From Diadema setosum (Eukaryota; Echinodermata; Echinoidea; Diadematoida; Diadematidae), in assembly GCF_964275005.1 (NCBI RefSeq), contig NC_092686.1, positions 46,002,333-46,066,332 of the forward strand: 64,000 nt of DNA, given 5' to 3'. The translations under genes and the position numbers were made by a program. Of the stretch, positions 56,057 to 64,000 are shown one piece after another; the stretch's first letter is position 1, and each line of letters begins with the position of its first letter. Under the pieces are notes generated by a model. That model worked only from the letters and a program-made list of their open reading frames with translations. It did not search any database and was not told the origin of the DNA.

Positions 56057-56819
56057 AATGAAAGTGGACTCGGGACTCCAAGAGAAATACTTAATTTTCC
56101 TGAAAAGGAAACATATGACAAATGGAGGCAAAATTCAAAAAGGCAATTATTTATTTATTTAATTATTTTTTATATATTTTATTCATGATTATATAGGCCT
56201 GTACCCTATTCTTCGCGCAAGTTTACCTGACATCACATCGGTAGAGGGCTGTCTGTTCCATTTTAGGCGTTGATAAATAATTATGATTACTCCGAGATAT
56301 TTAAATACATTGATCCGCCCAACGCATTCATCCTCATTTCTTGGGTACATGGATACCGGTCTTCACTTTTCCCGTTTATTTATTCCAATGAGGCTGTACA
56401 TGGCTTTCGCTTTCTTTATACTGAGCAGAAGTTCAAACCGAAGCCTAAATATAAATGTGAATGGAGTGAAAGCAGCAATATTGGTAGAACACAATCATCA
56501 ATGAAAGTTTGAGGAAAATCAGACAATCGATTCAAAAGTCATGAATCTTGTGCCGTCATTGCTAGAAAAGAAAACTATTGTACAGTTCATGGCATCATGC
56601 ATTGTGGACAACAATCCTAGAGTAAGGCAACTTATACTTGACCGACAGATCGGTCTGTATCTGGTCGTCGGGAATAATTACGTTCCGCGGAGACTGCGTC
56701 TGGCTTCACGGATCCCCTCCTAAAAATACACGTGTCTCCGGAGGAGAGCGATAACGTGAAAAAATAAAAAAATATAAAAAAAAAAATATAAAAAAATAAA
56801 AGACTCTTCCGGACGGACG
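56049..56819. other. No gene; MITE fragment at 56462-56545
   Basis: AGCAATATTGGTAGAACAC and TTTGAGGAAAATCAGACAAT at 56462-56545 match one end of the MITE at 43064-43636. The rest includes an A/T-rich stretch (56757-56800) and no recognisable coding. Confidence 0.5.
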
Positions 56820-57300
56820 GATCTTTCTGTCTAGGCAACCACATTGTACTTGAATTCATCAAGTCCTCAAAGACATAATTCATAAGATCAATTAAAATCT
56901 CCCATGATATAAATATCTCTATTTTCCTTGTGTAAGATTTGCAACTGGAATTCAATGTTTTTTTGTAAAAGATACAATATCACTCTGTGCTCTGTGCGTG
57001 CAACCAGCTATACTGCTTTCCAACCAGCTATTATTATTATTATTATTAAAAATGATTCGCATCCTGGATTTGTACCAGACAAAATAATCACAAATTTTAC
57101 TGTCCACATTCTTCTTTGACAACAAGGCAACCCCGCCACCAGCCTCGTTAGCATACTATAGGGCCTACATGAGCAAAAGAGTCGGCCCTATACATCATGA
57201 TATTTAGAATAAAATAACATTAGAAGTGGGTTTTAACCAGGTTTCAGAAACACCAATTACTGAGGTATGTTTGAGGCGCAGGACAATAAAGAAACCAGCT
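56820..57300 (-). pseudogene. LINE endonuclease relic (LINE-E)
   Basis: On the minus strand, with frame changes, I can read VIGVSETWLKP (about 57265), an AGGGVALLSKK block (about 57135) and MGDFN (about 56910). These are the ordered E, GGGVA and D-x-N signatures of jockey/CR1-type endonucleases. Several stops and shifts break the frame and no RT follows, so this is an old fragment. Confidence 0.6.
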
Positions 57301-58390
57301 CATTATGATTTTTATTTAAGCTTGTACTATAGCATTTACATCTAAAATATCAAAATCATTATCTAGTTATTACCTTGAGAAACTTCACAATCAACATAAT
57401 TACATCCATTTACTGGAATTTGTTTCTTCTTGCAAATTAGTACTAGTACACATGATAAATACCACTACATAGCAAACACATAATCAGATATCGAACTAAC
57501 GTAAATTAAGTAAACAAGCCAGGCACACACACAAGCAGAACATACACAGACCAACCAATACACAGGCACGCACCAGCAGCAACACAACGGTTTGTACAAA
57601 CACTCGCAATCATGGCTAAGAGATTGCCGTATGGCAGAAACAGAAACACAATTGTACATAGTAATACGACGATTCTTTGAAGATAACGGAATGAACAGTC
57701 ATAACAACGTGCACACTCGTCGACCAGTGAACAAAAGATATTGGCAAATGGATACCCAGGCCCCGGGTTATTAGATTTGTATTATACATACGGCTCGCCG
57801 GTATGAAATCAAGGAGGTACTTGTACTTAACGTTCGCAGCCACAGATCTAACGGTAGTCGGGTCAAGGAGGTAACTCCTTGGTCGGGTACAGTGTTCACG
57901 TTTGGCTTCTGTGTCCTCTCCGTCACCTGTGTCTATTATCGAATTGATCGTCAAGTGTACACGGAGTGTATTTAGTCTCGATATCGCCAGCCAGCTTATT
58001 CTTAGATCAGGGAGGTCCCTCTCCCTGGTTTGATCATGTAGGCATCACAGTCACTTTTTCAAACTGTTCTAGCTCAAAGCACAACATATTTTGGATCACA
58101 TCTGACCATATACTGATTTCCACAATCTTTTCTATAGTTTTCATTTTTCAGGTAAATCAAGAAGAAGAGATCATATAATTTTCATCAAAATGTAGATTTT
58201 TTTGTAACTTAACAGCGATAAACATTGAGCGCGAGTTGGTTGTAGATGCTGGATAATAATCAATGGAAAAATATGTACATTTCCGTACAACGCCGTTGCA
58301 AAGTGTGAGGCATTCTTCATACCTGAAAATCTAATGATGAATAATAGGCCTAATTGATTATCACCGATTCACGTCTTCGGATACTCCTCT
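57301..58390. other. No supported gene; small CTCC/GGAG hairpins
   Basis: Short hairpins TCAAGGAGGTAACTCCTTGG (about 57865) and GATCAGGGAGG..CTCCCTGGTTTGATC (about 58005-58035) are present. Nothing coding is recognised. Confidence 0.4.
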
Positions 58391-58717
58391 CTAAAAAATC
58401 GAGTGAAAATGTTTACTCTTGAAGGAGTGAATTCAAGTTCATTCAACACTTCCATTAAAAAAAGAATGAAAAAAGTAACAGAAAAGAGTGAGTTTAGGGT
58501 GAAATTGGAGTGAGTTTTGAGTGAAAATGTTCATTTACATTATTTTTCGAGTGATCTCATTAGGGATCACTTTAAGATTTTGGAGTGATCCTGAGATCAC
58601 TCCAAAATTAGTGAAAATAAACATTTTCATTCAAAATTCACTCCAATTTCACTCTAAACTCACTCTTTTCTCTTATTCACTCCTTTAAGGGTTAACATTT
58701 TCACTCGGTTTTTTAAA
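58391..58717. mobile_element. Palindromic GAGTGAAAATGTT MITE, intact copy, ~327 bp
   Basis: AAAAAATCGAGTGAAAATGTT at the left is mirrored by AACATTTTCACTCGGTTTTTT at the right. The fold-back continues through GAGTGAAATTGG-type words to the centre. Reference copy for the interrupted one at 3305-3685. Confidence 0.8.
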
Positions 58718-59434
58718 GTGATAGAAACATTAAAGAATCAAAGATTTTATAACTAAGTCTCGTTTTCTTTTATGAAACTGCCACTAATCCATTTTACGGC
58801 TTTCTTTGAAGTCGAATTTTCCCTGTAATACATACATGAGCAGACAATGTGTACAATGGAACCTGGATGGTGCAGTTTGCCCCTGCAGTGAAGTGCTGTG
58901 AAATATCAGTTTAGTTTTGTTGGAAAATGCAGTTGAAATCCTACTGCAGTTTCAACTCTGTTCTGGACTTCGTATCACAAATTTGAAGCCATTTATTATC
59001 TGGAACTGCACTCTGCATAATGATGACTTTTTTTTTTTTTTTGTAAGATATTGAATTGATTTCGGTAATTCCGAAGGTCCGAATCATACAAAGATTTGAT
59101 CCGAGGTTCGATTTATTCCTTTAACGTTCGCATTCCGTTGTTTCAAAGATGCGATTACCCGGAAATGACAAGATTCTATTAAAAGAAAAAAAAAACTCGA
59201 ATCCCTTTGAAAACATTCTGTCGCTGAAAGTGGTCTCTTGCCTCTCTATCCACATGATCTTGAAAGGAACGGACAAAACGATGAACGAATCTTATTTCAT
59301 TGTGACAGAAACAAGCATTAGGTATAGCGAAACATTAGTGCCACAAAATATTGGGATATACACTAGTAGTGTATACTGAAGCCCATTTCATCCGATTGAC
59401 GAGCCCCGACTTTGCAAAATTTGTGTCTATACAA
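58718..59434. other. No gene; TTCCGAAG words at 59040-59160
   Basis: AATTCCGAAGGTCCGAA, GAGGTTCGATTTATTCC and CGTTCGCATTCCG link this stretch to the repeat at 300-880. A T16 run is at about 59028-59043. Confidence 0.45.
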
Positions 59435-59958
59435 ATGATGCACAGGATAGAGCTGCGCCTCGTGCATGTTGCACCATTGTCAATACTCTCGAGTGCGCCG
59501 CACCTTCACTAACGCCACGAAATAATCCTGTGCATCATTTGTTTTATAAAATGGGTCGAAAACTAACAGCATTTTTCACGTACCTTTGTGGGTCAATACC
59601 AGGCAGCTACATGTAGCACTCGCTCAAAAGTCAAGATGTCCGAAGATGTTCGTCCCAAACATTTACGCACGTCGCACTTGGAAATCCCGCACATAGGTAC
59701 TGTACTATAAGAGTACACGTACGCCACATGTCATGCACAAGAAAGGCCGGCTGGCAGCCCGAACGAACTAGAAGTTGTTTACAGGATTGACAGCGCATAT
59801 AGTAGCGCGTGACGCGCACTTGTAACAACTGATTGAGTGCGCACTACTAGTGTAAACATTGTGACGTCAGGCCGTGCATGATCGTAAAAAATAATGCACT
59901 CGCACGTGACTCATTTCAGCGCTTCCAATTGGCTACATTCTTGAACCCATTTTATAAT
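59435..59958 (+). mobile_element. HP1, damaged copy
   Basis: It starts ATGATGCACAGGATAGAG but most of the left hairpin arm is missing; only the right arm (CTCTCGAGTGCGCCGCACC, CCTGTGCATCAT) remains. The body and the CACGTGAC/CCAAT/TTTTATAAT end are kept, with several internal deletions relative to 1017-1672. Confidence 0.8.
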
Positions 59959-60754
59959 TTGGAATAACGAACTCCCGGAATGAAAACAAGCATCACCCTG
60001 ATTTTGATTATTATCCCCTCACAAAATCCCTGGACCTTTCGGTGTTGTGTCGCTGTCACATTTGCAAGAACGATAAATCAAGATCGGTAGGGTTTTCCAT
60101 CAATTATAACGGGTGGAACACATTGAAACATAACACGTAGTACGTGCTCCCTTGGTTTTGTATTGCTTTGGGTTTGTTTGTTTTTTTTAATTCTGTCTTC
60201 TCTGACTAAACCTTCCCGTCGTGACAGTTTCATGTCATAATTCTCAGCCACTTTAGTCAATTTTTCTGTTCTAAGTTGTTGTTTTTTATTGTAATAACGG
60301 GGGGTTGAATTAAATAATGAGTTGATCAGTACAGTGTTTCAGATAAGATCAGAACTTCTGCACGCATTTTAAGGGCTGAATAGGCGTTCAGGAAGACCTT
60401 GTGAAAATCGGCCCAAACACTGATGTTAGGGAGGTAAAAAGGAGACATTTTCCACCTCTCTGTAGCTGAAAATTATTATGTATATAGGGCCTAACCAAGT
60501 TTCTTATATTACGGTTGAAATAGCAAGAATTGTATTCGTTTCATCAGTCGGATGGAATGATATTTACGTAACAAACAAGGCCTACTTGATTTGAATGATT
60601 AAGAATTAAACACACGAACGAGAGCTATGGATATACCAATAGACCTACTAGGCCTACTCATGGATGTTTATCGTTCGTTAATTCTTATTCCTGTTTCTGT
60701 CAATAGCGTGCCAACAATATTGTGTTTTAAACATGCTTTCCTGCTTTTGATCAA
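59959..60754. other. No recognisable gene
   Basis: It begins with TTGGAATAACGAACTCCCGG, again the TTCCGAAG repeat family. A GGGAGGTAAAAAGGAGAC / CCACCTCTCTG hairpin-like pair lies at about 60429-60465. Nothing coding. Confidence 0.4.
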
Positions 60755-61340
60755 ATGTCCGCCGACAGCCAGCCTAGATAAAAACAAGACGGTGCTTTGA
60801 GAAATCTAAGAACTACATGCGCAGAAGATAATGTATACTCTTGAATCCAGAAGAATGTATGTGTAGTTGTTATGCATGATGGGAAATCGTTACTCAAGCA
60901 ATTTCATTAGCGAAATTCACGTACTTCAAAAGAGAAAGCAAATATTTTGGCAGGTTGATTGTGAGTCGTAATGTTTTTTTTTTTTTTTTCATCCATTTTT
61001 CGCACAATCCAAAATACACAATCAGAAATTACAGTTCAAGCATTGATGCCTTTAGAATTGTAATCTCTGATTATTTTTGGATTGTGCGAAAATGGATGAA
61101 AAGACAAAAACATTACATCAAATTACAATCAACCTGCCCAAATATTTGCTTTCTATTGTAAAATACGTGCATTTCACTAATGAAATTGCTTGAGCAGCGA
61201 TTTTCCAATATATGTGTCATAACAACTACACATACATTCTTCTTGATTCAAGAGTATAGTTTTTAGATTTCTCAGAGCACCGTCTTGTTTTTATCCAGGT
61301 TGGCTGTCGGTGGACATGGTGAGATCAGAAGCAGCGCAAC
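60755..61340. mobile_element. Fold-back element, ~585 bp
   Basis: The outer arms (about 60755-60957 and 61125-61340) are complementary: GTCCGCCGACAGCC / GGCTGTCGGTGGAC and CAAGCAATTTCATTAG / CTAATGAAATTGCTTG. An inner inverted pair (CATCCATTTTTCGCACAATCC / GGATTGTGCGAAAATGGATG) flanks the centre. No coding. The arm copy at 26235-26640 carries a hAT-like insertion. Confidence 0.8.
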
Positions 61341-62126
61341 CAAAACAATTTGATTATTAAAGAATCAAGGTTCGTTTGTTTGTTTCGAGAGAGAATTTTT
61401 GTGATTTTTACATCGCATAATGAGTTTTAGGTGGCCTGCTTTTGACAAGTGAGGACGTTGCATCATCCACGCTCGTTATTTTGCGATCCTTCCAGCCATT
61501 GATGCAGGAGCTTCGCGCTCTCCGCTGACCTCCCATTAGCTAGCGATGTTAGGTCCGCCATGGACCGCTCGTGGTCATTTACTATCGCCATAAGATAAGC
61601 CAGCGATGTTAGTCTAGAAAGTAGACACTATTGCCATACTAACCAGTTGAATTCCTGCAGCTGAATGCTAATAAACCATGAAACTAGATAATGTTGGAAA
61701 TTCAGATATCATACATGTTATTTTTTTTTAACTGATACATGTTTGTTAATATGATTCTGCTGCTTTTGAGGGTGAAATCAATACAATGTATCGGACAAAA
61801 TAAGATTGAGTAGGCCTATATATAATATGAACAGGAATCAAAACTGCGTTGACGATTTGAACTGAACTATCACTATTTGTATTTTCTCAATTGCTCTAGT
61901 CCCTTGAAAATCGCAGTGCATACTGCGTTATTATTGTTGGAAGAGCAGCGACATTATTGCTCCGGCCTCAGTTTCTCCTATAGGACTTTTAGGGTTAGGG
62001 CAAATAGGGTTGTGATAATGTTTTATGTTTAGTTTAAGGTAAGGAGTATGATCGGGCCTATAGGGCTAAGGTTATCTGTATTCGTGGGTAGAATTTATAT
62101 TTGACTCAGCATGCAGATATTCCATT
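61341..62126. other. No recognisable gene
   Basis: AT-rich sequence with a short direct repeat AGCGATGTTAG (about 61540 and 61602). No motifs. Confidence 0.4.
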
Positions 62127-62656
62127 CACTGCAAAAAGTCCGGTATTAAATATGAAACACCGAGCTGGTGTTAAATTTCCGGTGCTCATTCATGGTGTTA
62201 GATTAACACCTCCGGGTGTCATTTCAAAATTTAAAATTGTTTGTTGAATAGTTTCTTATAGTTACTGCACTTCTTGTTAATTTTGAACTTCAACAAGACG
62301 ATAAAGAATTTTCCGATAAAGTACTTGATTTTTGAAAAAATGTGTAAACACATTTACACCACAGTAACACCAGTTGGTGTGGTCCCCTATTGAAGCTGGA
62401 CGGGTGTTATACCATTGAAATTAACACCACCAATATCAAATCAACACCATGCGGTGTCATTGAATTAACTCTAGCGCAGTGTCAAAAATATCACCAGCCA
62501 CAGTGTCAAATTAACACCACGAAGTGCTAGGTGAACACTTTTTAACACCGTCACAATACATTTTCTACACCTGTGGGTGTGGTCCTCTATTGAAGTTAGA
62601 TCGGTGTTAGATTGAACACCCATGGTATTAAATCTAACACCGATGTTTTTACAGTG
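62127..62656. mobile_element. CACTG...CAGTG MITE rich in GGTGTTA boxes, 530 bp
   Basis: The left end CACTGCAAAAAGTCCGGTAT and right end ACCGATGTTTTTACAGTG form imperfect TIRs. TAACACC/GGTGTTA boxes in both orientations occur more than a dozen times, concentrated toward the ends. CACTG termini suggest CACTA/EnSpm or a related group. No clear 2-3 bp target duplication. No transposase. Confidence 0.65.
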
Positions 62657-63263
62657 TGGGAGCAATTGCCGCAGGAGCAATTGTCATGGGACCCAATAAG
62701 GTATTAATCACTGAATACAAACACACTCACATAATCTTTATGTGTGTATTCAATAGAACTTGCATGATTGACGCTTTCATCAGAAAAAAAAAGTGTCCAA
62801 TGTTTGCAAGTAGCATCACGATAATCGATATACGGGTATGCCTGCCTTTGACTTATCGATTGAATTGGAATTCTTTGACCGACTTTCTTATATTGACTTA
62901 GGTGCCTACTTACATTCAAGCGGCTGTGACTCAAAAAGTATTCACTGAATTAAAGAATACATCAAGAATGAGTCTCCCGAATTCAAAGTTGTTACGTTTT
63001 GTGTATTAAAACTATGAAAGTTTTTATCATACAAACAATGAAGAGGATCTCAGACGATCTTGCCCGAGGGCAACGTTTCTTGAAAGTAAGCAACATTCAG
63101 TATCATATAGACCTTAAAACCTTTTTTTTCCACTATCGCGGTGGGCGATATTAGTAGAGCAGATAAGCCGAAAAATTGTGCAAAATTTGACTAAAGCATG
63201 AAATTTTCACCAGTGTTAGTACATGTTATAAGATTCATTTTAAGATCGGGAGGTAAGTCTGAA
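62657..63263. other. No recognisable feature
   Basis: AT-rich sequence with short ORFs and no motifs. Confidence 0.4.
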
Positions 63264-63475
63264 TTGACCTCTGATGACCTCCAGAGGTCAATGACCTCAA
63301 AATATGATAAAAATAGGTATTTTGCCTCATTGATGAATGTTAAATATGGTAATAATGTACTAAAAACTCATTTTTTTTTTTGTTACAGTGGAATTGTCTT
63401 CATGTTCCATAGAACCCTGACAGGTTTCTACCTTTGACATCTGATGACCTCCAGAGGTCAATGACCTCAAAATAT
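63264..63475. repeat. Two copies of an AGGTCA-rich hairpin repeat
   Basis: CTGATGACCTCCAGAGGTCA followed by ATGACCTCAAAATAT occurs at 63264-63307 and 63434-63475. Each copy contains three or four TGACCT/AGGTCA half-sites (the second copy has TGACAT in place of the first) and a short hairpin (GACCTC / GAGGTC). The sequence after each copy is also similar (TTTTG, TCATTGAT), so the duplicated unit is ~170 bp. Confidence 0.75.
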
Positions 63476-64000
63476 CAGAATATTGATATTTTGTCATTGA
63501 TTAATGATAAACACGGCAATGATTCTTTTTGACTCGCGGGATAGGCTACAATCCTTTCTCAGGCAAAGGTTCTGAATTATCGGGTCGTGCTCAGTCTGCA
63601 CACCGTGAGCTGAACACCATATCAAGTATACGTGTGCAATGATTGTGTGCAATGATTTGGGAAAATGCATGGAGAAATCAAAATACATACATGTATGTAC
63701 ATGTTTATGTATTTTACGCGGAATCAGTTCCCGTCTGTTGTCTTCATCAATCTTGCAGTGTTGTTGTTAATTATTTTCCCTCTCCATCACGAGTATGATA
63801 TGGAACGTGTTGATCATTTCACGTGAAGTTGTTGTGATCTCGGAAAATGCAAGACTGTATTGCAGGTGGCCTATTGCAGGTGGCCTTCAATTTTTTTTTT
63901 CACATTATATTGACATGTTTAACAGACTGTAACTCACCAAGATGCCTCTTTAAATGTTTTGAAAAAAAAACTTCTGCTTGATTTCACACGAGCGGATGAT
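63476..64000. other. No recognisable feature
   Basis: Mixed sequence to the window edge. No coding motifs and no clear repeats beyond short homopolymers. Confidence 0.4.

Noticed and set aside
1..64000. tRNA, rRNA or snRNA genes
   Set aside because: I saw no plausible A-box/B-box pair with cloverleaf, no rRNA blocks and no snRNA signatures. A covariance-model scan would be needed to exclude small ones.
1..64000. LTR retrotransposon or endogenous virus
   Set aside because: No paired LTRs, primer-binding site, protease or integrase motifs were seen; all RT sequences are LINE type.

Overview
This window reads as intergenic, repeat-dominated DNA from a eukaryote, most likely a marine invertebrate. 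An echinoderm such as a sea urchin is my best guess. That guess rests on general impression: AT-rich, CpG-containing sequence, frequent AGGCCTA words, (TA)n and (TG)n microsatellites, and the mix of non-LTR retrotransposons with short fold-back DNA transposons. There is no sign of bacterial organisation. I found no host protein-coding gene, tRNA, rRNA or CRISPR array. Every recognisable protein-coding stretch belongs to a LINE-type retrotransposon. I had no database, so family and clade names come from motif recognition.

Layout. 0.3-2.2 kb: a TTCCGAAG-rich palindromic repeat and a hairpin-bearing element (HP1). 2.2-6.8 kb: a large fold-back element with ~1 kb inverted arms, containing nested smaller elements. 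7.1-9.0 kb: three tandem HP1 units. 10.4-13.7 kb: a hAT-like MITE, a G-rich minisatellite and a ~175 bp satellite. 15.0-16.7 kb: a LINE scrap, a second hairpin element and a small TIR element with telomere-like interior. 17.3-21.5 kb: a full-length 4.2 kb LINE (LINE-A) with 11 bp target-site duplications; one in-frame TAG splits its endonuclease and reverse transcriptase parts. 22.6-27.1 kb: MITEs and GC-rich inverted segments.

27.1-36.8 kb: a hairpin repeat family (HP4) in tandem and inverted copies. It is split by a ~7 kb insertion holding LINE-B on the minus strand. In LINE-B, ORF1 and ORF2 share one reading frame separated only by a TAG, and ORF2 has no ATG. LINE-B is interrupted by a 1.1 kb TIR element whose six ~157 bp repeats each carry AGGTCA direct repeats. 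37.9-41.6 kb: an RNase H-bearing I-type LINE fragment (LINE-C) split by a 2.0 kb TIR element. 43.0-45.2 kb: two MITEs. 45.8-48.0 kb: the 3' part of another LINE (LINE-D). 48.2-52.1 kb: a ~476 bp higher-order tandem array grading into older related monomers. 52.2-55.9 kb: a 3.65 kb TIR element lying in a (TA)n tract and carrying about fourteen ~190 bp repeats. 56.8-57.3 kb: a LINE endonuclease relic on the minus strand. 58.4-63.5 kb: further MITEs, a damaged HP1 copy, a fold-back element and a hairpin repeat rich in AGGTCA sites.

How it fits together: the window is a stack of nested insertions, and several empty sites can be reconstructed from other copies in the same window. The most unusual theme is a set of hairpin-containing repeats with dissimilar sequence that share an ordered E-box, CCAAT and usually TATA layout at nearly fixed spacing. 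Others are the stop-separated, ATG-less ORF2 of LINE-B and the transposons carrying arrays of transcription-factor-like sites.
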